This document shows positions 20,282 to 29,244 of a stretch of DNA of 64,000 bases, piece by piece. The position numbers and the translations under genes are program-made. The DNA comes from Vibrio splendidus (GTDB lineage: Bacteria > Pseudomonadota > Gammaproteobacteria > Enterobacterales > Vibrionaceae), in assembly GCF_001557875.1 (NCBI RefSeq), contig NZ_LNRF01000004.1, forward strand, positions 339,082-403,081, read 5' to 3'. A model generated the notes under the pieces. That model did not search any database and was not told the origin of the DNA. It saw only the letters and a list, made by a program, of their open reading frames with translations. The stretch's first letter is position 1, and the number at the start of each line of letters is the position of its first letter.

Positions 20282-20747
20282 CCACGTGGAAACGCTGATT
20301 ACACAATGGCTGGATCAACAGCAGGTGAACTATCGCCTGCTGATGCAAAGCAAGCCAACCACCAGCATTGAAGAAACCGCACAAGAGCGAGGCATCGACG
20401 CCTCTCAAATGGTGAAGTGCATCCTGCTCAAGGATATGGGCAACCAGTATGCGTTAGCCTGTACTGCTGGCGATCGCTCTGTCGACCCCAAGAAAGTACG
20501 CTCGGTACTGAATTGCCGTCGAATGACCTGCGTGTCGCTCGCTGATGTTGAAACAATCACCGGATTTAAAGTGGGTTGTGTTGGTCCGCTCGCTCTCAAG
20601 AGAAACATGCCGATCATTTTTGATCCTTCCATTCAAAACAACTCGACCGTGACCATTAGCTCCGGCGACCGAATGGCTGGCGTTGCGTTGGATCTCAATG
20701 ATCTTATGGCGCTATGTGCACCCACCGTCGCGGACATCAGTCGATGA
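20268..20747 (+). CDS. YbaK/EbsC family aminoacyl-tRNA deacylase-like protein
   Basis: 159-residue protein of the YbaK/ProX-like family, which hydrolyses mischarged tRNAs such as Cys-tRNA-Pro. Seen: MVKCILLKD near residue 49, the core FKVGCVGPLALKRNMPIIFD and the near-C-terminal TVTISSGDRMAGVALDLNDL. Substrate cannot be told from sequence alone. The reading frame starts at TTG 20268, overlapping the ygfZ end by 14 bases, or at GTG 20286; either way it appears coupled to ygfZ. Confidence 0.8.
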   Translation: MTTSNHVETLITQWLDQQQVNYRLLMQSKPTTSIEETAQERGIDASQMVKCILLKDMGNQYALACTAGDRSVDPKKVRSVLNCRRMTCVSLADVETITGFKVGCVGPLALKRNMPIIFDPSIQNNSTVTISSGDRMAGVALDLNDLMALCAPTVADISR

Positions 20748-20934
20748 TCGTTTCGATCAGATCATGCTTCGCAAACTTCATTTGAATATTTCATTGAGTA
20801 CATTTTTAGTGTGAACTTCGTCATAAGAAGAACACACCACCAATAAATAGTTACTCAAAATAAAAGCATAAGTAGTCACAAAGTTAAATTTGCGTTATTG
20901 TAAATTTACTGACTAGCTATTAAGCAAATCAGTG

Positions 20935-21019
20935 CAAGTGAATCCACTGAGTAACATCAGTATCCACTTTTGTGTAATGCATCTGTGACTATTCGCCCGT
21001 TTTAGACGGGCTTTTTTTT
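20935..21019 (+). ncRNA. Candidate small RNA ending at an intrinsic terminator
   Basis: The hairpin GCCCGT-TTTAG-ACGGGC followed by eight T (20995-21019) lies about 250 bases past the upstream stop codon. That is too far for an ordinary gene terminator, with no ORF before it. A weak promoter-like TTGCGT with a TAGCTA about 18 bases later precedes it. It could instead be a late terminator of the ygfZ transcript. I recognise no named sRNA. Confidence 0.3.
20995..21019 (+). terminator. Intrinsic terminator upstream of ytfK
   Basis: Six-base-pair GC-rich stem GCCCGT/ACGGGC, five-base loop, and a run of eight T on the plus strand. Confidence 0.8.
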
Positions 21020-21309
21020 GTCCGAAATTTACAATTTGATTACACAAACAAAAAAATCCCGCCTATTCTTATACTTGTAACATTATCACTGCTTAATACC
21101 GAACAGGAAAGTTCACGGCAGTTCACTACTCAGTATTATTTTGGGGAGGAGCTCACGTAAAAATAGATATTTACTGAAGAAAGTGCTTAGAACAGCACAA
21201 ATATCTAATTAACGTCAACGCTACTGCATATAACTCCATGCTTATCACAATTATTATCTCGGAGTTTTTCTATAATATGCAGGCTAGGTAAATATAAGGA
21301 TAATTAAGA

Positions 21310-21516
21310 ATGAGACTGTTTAAGCGCTATACACCGAGTATGATTGCTAAACATGTAAGTCGACTTTTCAAAGGACGAATCTACATTTACGGCGTAGGGA
21401 AATTTGAGTTTGATAACGGTAAGCTAGTGCTACCAGACCGAGCAGAAAAACGTCACTTTCAAACAGTGAAAGAAATAAATAGTGAAATCATGAAACTGCG
21501 CTGCGCGTACGCATGA
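21310..21516 (+). CDS. ytfK: YtfK family protein (DUF1107), SpoT-stimulating factor in E. coli
   Basis: 68 residues, the same length as E. coli YtfK, and recognisable throughout: RLFKRYTPSMIAKHVSRLFK, then GRIYIYGVGKFEFDNGKLVL, then NSEIMKLRCAYA at the end. E. coli YtfK binds SpoT and tips it toward (p)ppGpp synthesis during phosphate or fatty-acid starvation; the same role here is inferred. AAGGATAATTAAG precedes the ATG, and TATAAT lies at 21271. A bidirectional terminator follows. Confidence 0.85.
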   Translation: MRLFKRYTPSMIAKHVSRLFKGRIYIYGVGKFEFDNGKLVLPDRAEKRHFQTVKEINSEIMKLRCAYA

Positions 21517-21541
21517 CCTGATTATCTACAGAATTAAAAAC

Positions 21542-21573
21542 AAAAAGGGTTGGCATAATGCCAACCCTTTTTT
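21542..21573. terminator. Bidirectional terminator between ytfK and ubiI
   Basis: AAAAAGGGTTGGC/GCCAACCCTTTTTT palindrome lying between the convergent ends of ytfK and ubiI. Confidence 0.88.
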
Positions 21574-21627
21574 CGTACCAATTTTCGTATCAATGATGAT
21601 TCGATAAATCACCAGAACACTATGTCA

Positions 21628-22851
21628 CTATCGATGAGTCACTGGACGCTTAGCTAAGTCAGGAAGATTGCCTGACAAACCCAGTGCGCGCTTCATGATC
21701 TCATCTTTCGCACCCGGCAATTGACCCGCAAGCTTCATACCAATGCCACGAATCAGCTTCTTAGCTGGGTTATCGCCTTCAAACAGATCTTTAAAGCCCT
21801 GCATTGAAGCAATCATTTTCGCCGCCTCTGCTTTTCTCCAGCGCTCGTAGCCGCGAAGATTACGCTTGGTGCCAATGTCTTCACCCGCAGACCATAGCTT
21901 TAACAGCTCTTGCGCTAAGCTTGCTGCGTCTAATAGGCCAAGGTTCACGCCCTGCCCTGCTAATGGGTGAATGGTATGAGCAGCATCACCAACCAAAGCC
22001 ACACGCTCTACCGCAAAGTCACGTGCATAACGCATGCGCAATGGGAAGGCAAAACGGTCACCAACCACTTCGCACAATCCAAGCTTCGAGTCGAACTCTG
22101 CCGTTAGCTGCTTATTAAAATCAGCATCCGACATGGATACCAGCTTCTCGGCACGGTTTGGTTCGGTAGACCAAACAATCGAGCTCATGTTGCTTGGTTG
22201 CATTGGTAGGAATGCCAATGGGCCTTGAGGCGTGAATATTTGACGAGCAACGCTGTGGTGCGGCTCTGTGGTTTTGATGTTCGCGACAATCGCACTGTGT
22301 CCGTAATCCCAATGTGTTAATGGGATATCTTGCTGCTTACGAACCCAAGAGTTTGCGCCGTCTGCTCCAACAACTAACTTAGCTGTCAATGCTTGACCAT
22401 TGTCTAATGTTAACCAGGCTTCACTTTCACCGATCGCCATCGTTTTACACGTTGCAGGCATATACAGGCTGACATTGTCTTGCTTCTTAACCTGATCAAG
22501 CAGCGCTAATTGAATCACGCGGTTTTCAACGATATGACCAAGATTAGGCTGAGCCAAGCGTGTCGAGTCAAACTCAATACGAGCGAAACTGTCTTGCTCC
22601 CACACTTCCATCGCTTGATACGGTGCAGCGCGTCTTTGTTCGATACCTTGCCATGCGCCTAGGTTACGAAGAATCACTTCACTTGAACGGCTCAACGCGG
22701 ATACACGTACATCAGGCAGCTCACTCAGCCCTTCACTAGGCGCTCTGCCTTCAATGACAGCAATTCTTAGGTCACTGTCTTTCAGGGCAGCAGCAAGCGC
22801 TAGGCCAACCATGCCACCACCAACAATCGCGATATCAACACTTTGCATCAT
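21628..22851 (-). CDS. ubiI: 2-octaprenylphenol hydroxylase UbiI (VisC)
   Basis: FAD monooxygenase for C5 hydroxylation in ubiquinone synthesis. The 407-residue protein has the dinucleotide-binding IAIVGGGMVGLALAAALKDS at residue 7. The GD motif is VALVGDAAHTIHPLAGQGVN, and the family's DG motif is LVVGADGANSWVRKQQDIPL. Assignment as UbiI rather than UbiH rests on order (downstream of ubiH) and length (E. coli VisC 400). Twelve bases separate it from ubiH, so the genes are co-transcribed. Confidence 0.92.
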   Translation of the reverse strand: MMQSVDIAIVGGGMVGLALAAALKDSDLRIAVIEGRAPSEGLSELPDVRVSALSRSSEVILRNLGAWQGIEQRRAAPYQAMEVWEQDSFARIEFDSTRLAQPNLGHIVENRVIQLALLDQVKKQDNVSLYMPATCKTMAIGESEAWLTLDNGQALTAKLVVGADGANSWVRKQQDIPLTHWDYGHSAIVANIKTTEPHHSVARQIFTPQGPLAFLPMQPSNMSSIVWSTEPNRAEKLVSMSDADFNKQLTAEFDSKLGLCEVVGDRFAFPLRMRYARDFAVERVALVGDAAHTIHPLAGQGVNLGLLDAASLAQELLKLWSAGEDIGTKRNLRGYERWRKAEAAKMIASMQGFKDLFEGDNPAKKLIRGIGMKLAGQLPGAKDEIMKRALGLSGNLPDLAKRPVTHR

Positions 22852-22862
22852 TATTTATTACC

Positions 22863-24041
22863 TTATCTTTCTACTAGGCCAAGCGTATGACGCAAAAGTG
22901 GACCTTTAAGTGGTGGAAGGTTATCTATTACGGCTAACCCAAGATTACGCCCAATGCGAGCGGTCATATAATCGTTTGAGAACAGGTGAACTAGGCTTGA
23001 AGTCAATGTGATCGTTGCGTCTCTGTCTTGTTCTCTACGCTTTCTAAAGTTAACAAGACCACGGTAACGACCCACATCATCTAACTGGGTACACAACTCT
23101 TCTGCCAAGGAAGCCACATCTCGAATACCTAGGTTAAAGCCTTGCCCCGCAATTGGGTGAAGCGTTTGAGCGGCATTACCAACAATGGCAAATCGATGAG
23201 AGATATTTTGTTGTCGGTGACGAAGAATGAGAGGGTAGCTCGCACGCTTGCCGACTTTCTCTAATCGGCCAAGTCGCCAGCCAAAGTCACTCTGCAGCTG
23301 CTCAAGAAATTCATTGTCGTTTAGCGTCATCACTTTTTGTGCTTGCTCTGGTGTTAAACACCAAACCAGAGATAAACGGTTGTCACTCATTGGTAATAGA
23401 GCAACTGGCCCATGATGGGTAAAACGCTCAAATGCGCGACCTTGGTGAGGTTCACTCGCCACGATATTGGCAATCACAGCGACTTGCTCAAAGTCGTGCT
23501 CACTCAATGAGATATTGAGCTGTTGGCAACAGGTTGAGATTGCACCGTCAGCAGCAACCAATAACTTAGTGGTTACTGTTTGCCCACTTGTCAGTTCAAT
23601 CGTCGTCAACGCTTCTTCACGTTCAACTTTACTAACAGACTCAGGACAAAGCATGGTAATTGCCGCTTCTGATTCAAGTTTCTGCTGATAGATTCGACCC
23701 ACATCTGCTAACTCGACCACGTAGCCAAGCGCATCGACAGCAAGCTCTTTACTGTAGATGTCTGTCATTCCGGCATGCCCGCGATCCGAAACATGGATAT
23801 CTTTAATCGGGGTCGCGACCGGAGCTATAGATTGCCATAAGCGCAAAGAATCCAGGATCTGCACCGTGCCATAGGACAAAGCAATCGAACGAGAATCAAA
23901 CCCAGGGTGAGCTTGATGATCAACCTGATAAGGCTCCACTACCGCAATCGACAGTGAACCTTGGCTTAGGTGATTCAAAGCAAGGGCTAAGGTTGCCCCT
24001 GCCATTGCGCCACCAGCAATTACAACATCATACTGAGCCAT
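22863..24041 (-). CDS. ubiH: 2-octaprenyl-6-methoxyphenol hydroxylase UbiH
   Basis: FAD monooxygenase acting at C1 of the ubiquinone ring. From the second ATG (24041), which is better spaced from GAGG, the product has 392 residues, exactly the E. coli length. Motifs are VVIAGGAMAGATLALAL (FAD), LLVAADGAISTC and IVGNAAQTLHPIAGQGFN; the usual GD of the last motif reads GN here. It lies between ygfB and ubiI. In E. coli pepP separates ygfB from ubiH; here the gap is only 24 bases. Confidence 0.92.
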   Translation of the reverse strand: MAQYDVVIAGGAMAGATLALALNHLSQGSLSIAVVEPYQVDHQAHPGFDSRSIALSYGTVQILDSLRLWQSIAPVATPIKDIHVSDRGHAGMTDIYSKELAVDALGYVVELADVGRIYQQKLESEAAITMLCPESVSKVEREEALTTIELTSGQTVTTKLLVAADGAISTCCQQLNISLSEHDFEQVAVIANIVASEPHQGRAFERFTHHGPVALLPMSDNRLSLVWCLTPEQAQKVMTLNDNEFLEQLQSDFGWRLGRLEKVGKRASYPLILRHRQQNISHRFAIVGNAAQTLHPIAGQGFNLGIRDVASLAEELCTQLDDVGRYRGLVNFRKRREQDRDATITLTSSLVHLFSNDYMTARIGRNLGLAVIDNLPPLKGPLLRHTLGLVER

Positions 24042-24065
24042 CATAACCTCAAACCGGCCAACGAA

Positions 24066-24641
24066 TTAATGAATGGTAGGCGCCGCATCTTCAGATGGGC
24101 GAGCACCAAATTCAGCATGAATCGTTAGTGCACACGCTTTTACGTGCTCAATAACGTGTTCTAGAAGCTGCGCTTGCTCTTCCATATCATCTTCTTCGTC
24201 AATGCCTAGCTTAGCCATCTCTTCAAGATCAGCTAATGCTTCTTTGGTGCTGTCTGACGCTTTGTTCAATTGAGCGCCAACCAAGCCTAAACCAGAAATG
24301 AAATGGTTAATCCAATCAGACACACCATCAGCCAAGTCAAACAGGCTTGCGCTTGCGTCTTCGTCAGGCAGCAACATAGACAGTTCCATGCCTGAACCTG
24401 TGATTTCACTGGTCGTTACTTTCAGTGTCGCTTCCGCTAGCGTTAATGCGCGATCTGGCCAACCCATGCCCTCATTGGTGTAATCGAAGATCAGTGGTTG
24501 CCAGCTTTTATCTGCAAGGCTTAAGCCTCCGCTTAACATACCCGTTAATAAACCGTGCATCTCAGCAGGGGTTACGGCTAGACTTGCCGATTGAAGTTCA
24601 GTCGCAACCGTTAGGTAGTCAGGTAAAGTAGTTTCGCTCAT
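24066..24641 (-). CDS. ygfB: UPF0149 family protein YgfB
   Basis: 191-residue acidic, alpha-helical protein of unknown biochemical function, the length of E. coli YgfB (192). Seen: [16 protein letters not shown] near residue 22, [13 protein letters not shown] and a C-terminal acidic stretch [20 protein letters not shown]. It is the first gene of the ygfB-ubiH-ubiI operon. In Pseudomonas a homologue affects beta-lactam response; there is no evidence for that here. Confidence 0.9.
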   Translation of the reverse strand: MSETTLPDYLTVATELQSASLAVTPAEMHGLLTGMLSGGLSLADKSWQPLIFDYTNEGMGWPDRALTLAEATLKVTTSEITGSGMELSMLLPDEDASASLFDLADGVSDWINHFISGLGLVGAQLNKASDSTKEALADLEEMAKLGIDEEDDMEEQAQLLEHVIEHVKACALTIHAEFGARPSEDAAPTIH

Positions 24642-24949
24642 CAGATAGCTCGCTCAGTTATTCTTTATATCGATAGTATAATCGTACCACTTCACCCCAA
24701 TTCTGGTAAGCATCGATCCCCAGCAATTGAAGGATGACTGACTATCAATTGTTCAATTTGCTGAATTACTGTGTGCTCAAGCTCTCATTTACAAACAGTC
24801 ACTCTGAAAAGCTTGAATCTTAATAGCGGTTTACCTATAGTTTCTCCCTCAGAGGAGATTGCTTCCTCATCGGTACTTGCACTTTTTCTTTCTCAAAAAA
24901 TGGCGAAGGGCAACAGCCTTAAAATAGCGCGTTAAAGAGTTCATCCATC
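24642..24949. other. Divergent ygfB-zapA intergenic region
   Basis: About 308 bases that must hold the divergent promoters of ygfB and zapA. A small palindromic stretch (CTCCCTCAGAGGAG near 24844) is visible. No gene or clear operator is supported. Confidence 0.5.
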
Positions 24950-25258
24950 ATGAGTAATCAAGCGGTAGACGTTGAAATATTAGGAAAACTGACTCGAGTG
25001 AATTGTCCACCAGGGCAAGAAGAGTCATTGATTGCAGCGGCGGCCGATCTTGATAATCGATTGAAAGAGATGGCTGAACGTACTAAGGTAACCAATGAAG
25101 TGAAGCTGCTGACTATCGCAGCTCTGAATATTTGCTACGAATTACAAACCAAGAAGTTTGAAGCAAATGATGAACAAAACGCACTGACCGAGCGAATGGA
25201 ACAGCTCACGACATCACTTTCAGATGTCCTCAGTAAAGTTAAGCACGGACAGCAATAG
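24950..25258 (+). CDS. zapA: Cell division protein ZapA
   Basis: Binds and cross-links FtsZ filaments at the division ring. The product has 102 residues (E. coli 109). The N-terminal globular head begins QAVDVEILGKLTRVNCP, followed by DLDNRLKEMAERTKV and a C-terminal coiled coil. It lies directly upstream of the 6S RNA gene, the conserved zapA-ssrS-fau order. Confidence 0.94.
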   Translation: MSNQAVDVEILGKLTRVNCPPGQEESLIAAAADLDNRLKEMAERTKVTNEVKLLTIAALNICYELQTKKFEANDEQNALTERMEQLTTSLSDVLSKVKHGQQ

Positions 25259-25268
25259 CGTACACAAA

Positions 25269-25453
25269 ATTTACCCTGGAGTGTTTGTCAGAGGATTCAC
25301 GTCCCCGAGCCGATAAGCAATCCCTAAGGGTTAGTACTTGAGTGCTATTGAGCATGCTCGGCCCGACCGAGAAGCCTACGGTAATCATTGCTGATCCGCC
25401 TTGAACTCGCTGGTTCAAGGGCCATCTATTCTCAACGGCACTTTGGGGTATCC
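25269..25453 (+). ncRNA. ssrS: 6S RNA
   Basis: RNA that mimics an open promoter and sequesters sigma-70 RNA polymerase in stationary phase. The terminal stem pairs ATTTACCCTGGAGTG (25269) with CACTTTGGGGTATCC (to 25453). Conserved inner segments include GTCCCCGAGCCGATA and GAGCATGCTCGGCCCG, followed by CCGAGAAGCC and TTCAAGGG. The gene sits between zapA and fau as in E. coli. The length of about 185 bases fits; ends are accurate to a few bases. Confidence 0.93.
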
Positions 25454-25459
25454 CTTCTT

Positions 25460-26059
25460 ATGAAGACGCTCACACGCAGCGAATTTCGCAAACAAATCCG
25501 CATCAAACGCAATGCTTTATCTGGCGACCAACAAACTCAATCCGGTATAGACTTAGTTAAGCAGTGTTCTCAGCTCAATGAGATTCAGTCAGCTCAACAT
25601 ATTGCCCTCTACATATCTATCGATGGTGAACTCGATACCCAGCCTTTGATCGAATGGTTATGGGCGCAAGGTAAGCAAACTTATTTACCAGTATTGCACC
25701 CCTTCTCTGCCGGACACCTGTTATTTCTACATTATTCTCCAACCACACCGACGGTCTTAAATAAGTACGGCATTGTCGAACCTCAGCTCAATCAGATGCT
25801 CGTCAAGCCATGTCAGCAACTTGACCTCATTTTCACACCACTGGTGGGCTTTGACTCTCAAGGGCATCGCTTAGGTATGGGCGGTGGATATTACGATCGC
25901 ACCTTGGCTCGGTGGTTCGAGACGGGCAATGGCGCAACACCTATTGGCCTTGCTCACGATTGCCAACATGTCGATCGCTTACCAGTTGAAGGTTGGGACA
26001 TTCCGTTACCTAAAATCGTGACTCCGAGTAAAACTTGGCAATGGGAAAACGACCATTAA
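25460..26059 (+). CDS. fau: 5-formyltetrahydrofolate cyclo-ligase (YgfA/Fau)
   Basis: Converts 5-formyl-THF to 5,10-methenyl-THF with ATP. ATG 25460 lies seven bases past the 6S RNA end and gives 199 residues (E. coli 200). Seen: EFRKQIRIKRNAL at the N terminus, then TPLVGFDSQGHRLGMGGGYYD, the ligase signature, read in two parts (DSQGHRLG and MGGGYYDRTL). The longer frame from 25388 overlaps the 6S RNA and is rejected. It is expected to be on the 6S precursor transcript. Confidence 0.93.
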   Translation: MKTLTRSEFRKQIRIKRNALSGDQQTQSGIDLVKQCSQLNEIQSAQHIALYISIDGELDTQPLIEWLWAQGKQTYLPVLHPFSAGHLLFLHYSPTTPTVLNKYGIVEPQLNQMLVKPCQQLDLIFTPLVGFDSQGHRLGMGGGYYDRTLARWFETGNGATPIGLAHDCQHVDRLPVEGWDIPLPKIVTPSKTWQWENDH

Positions 26060-26161
26060 AGCGCTATAATCGCGCCGCAAACGTTAACCTCAAGATATAG
26101 ACGTTAACTTCAATACGCGAACGATTAATTCAAAGCGCAAGACCTTATTCAGGAGAATGGC

Positions 26162-26818
26162 ATGACTCAAGATGAAATGAAAAAAGCAGCTGGCTGGGCA
26201 GCACTTCAATATGTTGAAGAAGGCAGCATTGTAGGTGTAGGTACTGGCTCAACAGTAAATCACTTCATCGACGCACTTGGCACAATGAAAGACAAAATCA
26301 AAGGTGCGGTTTCAAGTTCTGTAGCCTCTACTGAAAAACTAGAAGCACTGGAAATCAAAGTATTTGAGTGCAATGACGTATTCAAGTTAGACATCTATGT
26401 TGATGGTGCAGACGAAATTAACGCTTCGCGCGATATGATCAAAGGCGGCGGTGCTGCTTTGACTCGTGAAAAAATCGTAGCAGCTATCTCTGATAAGTTT
26501 GTGTGTATTGTTGACGGTACTAAAGCAGTTGATGTGTTGGGCAAATTCCCACTACCGGTTGAAGTAATCCCAATGGCACGTTCATACGTGGCACGTGAAC
26601 TGGTTAAACTTGGTGGTGATCCAGTTTACCGTGAAGGCTGCACAACCGATAACGGCAACGTGATCCTAGATGTGTACGGCATGGCGATCGAAAACCCGAA
26701 ACAACTAGAAGATATCATCAATGGTATTGCTGGTGTGGTGACGGTTGGTCTGTTCGCTCACCGTGGCGCTGATGTGGTGATCACTGGCACGCCTGAAGGT
26801 GCAAAAATCGAAGAATAA
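26162..26818 (+). CDS. rpiA: Ribose-5-phosphate isomerase A
   Basis: Interconverts ribose 5-phosphate and ribulose 5-phosphate in the pentose phosphate pathway. The product has 218 residues (E. coli 219). Motifs are [21 protein letters not shown] and [18 protein letters not shown], which include the catalytic Asp, Glu and Lys. AGGAGA precedes the ATG. It is followed by a terminator and then serA, the divergent rpiA/serA order of E. coli being replaced here by a co-directional one. Confidence 0.96.
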   Translation: MTQDEMKKAAGWAALQYVEEGSIVGVGTGSTVNHFIDALGTMKDKIKGAVSSSVASTEKLEALEIKVFECNDVFKLDIYVDGADEINASRDMIKGGGAALTREKIVAAISDKFVCIVDGTKAVDVLGKFPLPVEVIPMARSYVARELVKLGGDPVYREGCTTDNGNVILDVYGMAIENPKQLEDIINGIAGVVTVGLFAHRGADVVITGTPEGAKIEE

Positions 26819-26856
26819 ATAATAGAAGATTGAGTTTTTCTGTTACTTCATTACAT

Positions 26857-26884
26857 ACGGTGCCCTAGGGTGCCGTTTTTTTTG
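26857..26884 (+). terminator. rpiA terminator
   Basis: Imperfect ACGG..CCC/GGG..CCGT hairpin followed by eight T, 38 bases after the rpiA stop. Confidence 0.75.
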
Positions 26885-27079
26885 CTTTATCGCTGTAAAA
26901 TTATGTCTTATTCCGTAATTTTCTTACCCAAAACATTTTTTTTTTGTTACTTTATTGTTCAGAAGACGCACAGGGAAAACGTTTGTCTCCTAACAAAGTG
27001 GTGAATTTGTTCCCCTTTCAGCCATTTTGTAGCACGTGCGCCGCATTTGCCCAACCTTTCCATTTTAAGGACGAGAACA

Positions 27080-28309
27080 ATGGCCAAAGTTTCACTGGAA
27101 AAAGAAAAAATAAAAATTCTACTTCTAGAAGGTCTTCACCCTTCTTCTGTAGAAGTACTGCAAGCCGCTGGTTACACAAACATTGAGTACCACAAAGGCT
27201 CGCTACCGGAAGATGAACTACTTGAAGCAGTTAAAGATGCTCACTTCATTGGTATTCGTTCTCGCACTAACATCTCCCAAGAAGTTATTGATGCCGCTGA
27301 AAAGCTGGTTGCCGTTGGTTGTTTCTGTATTGGTACTAACCAAGTCAACCTTCAAGCAGCAGCAAAACGCGGTATCCCTGTATTCAACGCACCGTTCTCA
27401 AACACTCGAAGCGTTGCTGAGCTTGTTCTTGGTCAGGTTCTATTGCTACTACGTGGCATTCCAGAAAAGAACGCTCTTGCACACCGTGGCATCTGGAAAA
27501 AGAGTGCAGACAACTCTTACGAAGCTCGTGGTAAACGTTTAGGTATTATTGGCTACGGTCACATCGGTACTCAGCTGGGTATTATTGCTGAAAACCTTGG
27601 CATGCGTGTTTACTTCTATGACATTGAAAACAAGCTGTCTCTGGGTAATGCAACGCAAGTTCATACCATGACGGAATTACTGAACAAGTGTGACGTAATC
27701 TCTTTGCATGTGCCTGAAACCAACGAAACAAAAGACATGATGGGTAAAGAAGAGTTCGAGCGCATGAAGCCTGGTTCTATCTTTATCAACGCAGCTCGTG
27801 GCACGGTAGTCGATATTCCTGCTTTGTGTGGCGCTCTAGAGTCTGGTCACCTTGCAGGTGCGGCTATTGACGTTTTTCCAACCGAACCCAAAACCAATGC
27901 AGACCCGTTTGAGTCTCCATTAATGCAGTTCGATAACGTGATTCTAACGCCTCACGTGGGTGGTTCAACTCAAGAAGCACAAGAGAACATTGGTGTTGAA
28001 GTTGCTGGTAAGCTAGCGAAATACTCTGATAACGGCTCTACGCTATCAAGTGTTAACTTCCCAGAGGTATCACTACCACTGCATACTGGAACGTCTCGTT
28101 TATTACACATTCACGAAAACCGCCCAGGTATCCTAACTCAGATCAACACAATCTTCGCTGAAGAGGGGATCAACATCGCGGGTCAGTACTTACAGACTGC
28201 GGCTGATATGGGTTATGTAGTTATCGATGTAGAAGCCGATCGCTCTGAAGAAGCACTGCTTAAACTGAAAGAGATCGAAGGCACAATCCGTGCTCGTCTT
28301 CTTCACTAA
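27080..28309 (+). CDS. serA: D-3-phosphoglycerate dehydrogenase SerA
   Basis: NAD-dependent first enzyme of serine synthesis, feedback-inhibited by serine. From ATG 27080 (AAGGACG upstream) the product has 409 residues (E. coli 410). The NAD-binding motif is LGIIGYGHIGTQLGIIAE, the catalytic His is in LTPHVGGSTQEAQENIG, and the C-terminal ACT domain contains IHENRPGILTQINTIFAEE. The 11 residues of the longer frame at 27047 are not family-like. Confidence 0.97.
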   Translation: MAKVSLEKEKIKILLLEGLHPSSVEVLQAAGYTNIEYHKGSLPEDELLEAVKDAHFIGIRSRTNISQEVIDAAEKLVAVGCFCIGTNQVNLQAAAKRGIPVFNAPFSNTRSVAELVLGQVLLLLRGIPEKNALAHRGIWKKSADNSYEARGKRLGIIGYGHIGTQLGIIAENLGMRVYFYDIENKLSLGNATQVHTMTELLNKCDVISLHVPETNETKDMMGKEEFERMKPGSIFINAARGTVVDIPALCGALESGHLAGAAIDVFPTEPKTNADPFESPLMQFDNVILTPHVGGSTQEAQENIGVEVAGKLAKYSDNGSTLSSVNFPEVSLPLHTGTSRLLHIHENRPGILTQINTIFAEEGINIAGQYLQTAADMGYVVIDVEADRSEEALLKLKEIEGTIRARLLH

Positions 28310-28328
28310 TCATCGCACCAAAATGCAT

Positions 28329-28358
28329 AAAAAAGGCTCTCATCATGAGAGCCTTTTT
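28329..28358. terminator. Bidirectional terminator after serA
   Basis: AAAAAAGGCTCTC/GAGAGCCTTTTT palindrome between convergent serA and the SIMPL gene. Confidence 0.88.
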
Positions 28359-28420
28359 AGTATTTGGCCTATCGTGGGTAATTAGATCATCATGATCCAA
28401 AACCCTCTATAGCACTGTCA

Positions 28421-29134
28421 TTACTCTTCGAGCTGGTAGATCACATTCACGCGATCACGAATGGTGATCGTTGAATCTTCATAAGAGTTCGATTCTGTTC
28501 TTGCATCCATTGCCATTGAACGCATGAGTACAGGTTGAGAAGATTGGACGTTGTAGTCCACGCGCCATACATCACCCAACTCACGTTCAAAACCGCTCGC
28601 TAATGATTTAGCTTTTGATGTCGCATCTTTAATTGCTTCTAAACGCGCTTGCTCTTGATACTTAGCTTGGTCGCGAACTTGCAGCTGGATGTTGTCAATC
28701 TGATTAATGCCCTGCCCGATAGCAATATCCATGTACTCGTTCAGATTGGCAAGCTCATTGACCTGAACGGTCACATTACGTGAGGCGCGGTAGCCAACCA
28801 GTTCCGGTTTGCCATCTTTCGGGTAGTGATATTGAGGAGATAAATACAGGTTTGAGCTGTGTACACTCGCCTCATCGACACCCGCTTGGTGCAGCTTATT
28901 TAAAAAGCCCGTCACCACTTTATCAACGGTATTTTTAGCCTGTTCAGCAGTCATTGTCGATTCCACGACTCTCACAGAGAATGTCGCCATATCAGGGGTC
29001 GCGATTACTTCACCATAGCCTGTCGTTGAAATATGCGGAAAGGATGGAGAATCGGCCAATGATGGAAAACTCACAGCACTCAACGCAGCAGTAAGAGTAA
29101 GAGACGTTGCTAACATCTTTGGTACAAACTTCAT
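28421..29134 (-). CDS. SIMPL domain periplasmic protein (YggE-like)
   Basis: 237 residues with an N-terminal signal peptide (hydrophobic stretch to about residue 27, cleavage near SLA-DS). A SIMPL/DUF541 domain follows, with ISTTGYGEVIATPDMATFSV, then RASRNVTVQVNELANLNEYM and IKDATSKAKSLA. E. coli YggE lowers oxidative stress and its homologues form oligomeric rings; the mechanism is not established. It stands alone between convergent serA and argP on the same strand as argP. Confidence 0.88.
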   Translation of the reverse strand: MKFVPKMLATSLTLTAALSAVSFPSLADSPSFPHISTTGYGEVIATPDMATFSVRVVESTMTAEQAKNTVDKVVTGFLNKLHQAGVDEASVHSSNLYLSPQYHYPKDGKPELVGYRASRNVTVQVNELANLNEYMDIAIGQGINQIDNIQLQVRDQAKYQEQARLEAIKDATSKAKSLASGFERELGDVWRVDYNVQSSQPVLMRSMAMDARTESNSYEDSTITIRDRVNVIYQLEE

Positions 29135-29244
29135 TAGGTAGACCTATGCTAAACAAATGTACTTTCATCATAGAGCAATTTGTCGTTTAACCAATCCTGA
29201 TGCCACACTTCTAACAGAACTTTGACGCTGAAAAAACCAACACT

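Larger units (their letters stand above)
20748..21309 (+). other. Long ytfK leader and intergenic region
   Basis: About 560 bases between the YbaK-like gene and ytfK. It contains an intrinsic terminator at 20995-21019 and a strong Shine-Dalgarno-like GGGGAGGAG at 21143 with no start codon at the usual distance (GTA at 21157). A TATAAT at 21271 lies 33 bases before the ytfK start. A short ATG frame of 17 codons at 21238 has no ribosome-binding site. No protein gene is credible here. Confidence 0.55.

Noticed and set aside
25388..25459. Longer N terminus for the formyl-THF cyclo-ligase
   Set aside because: These codons lie within 6S RNA; the ATG at 25460 gives the family N terminus and length.
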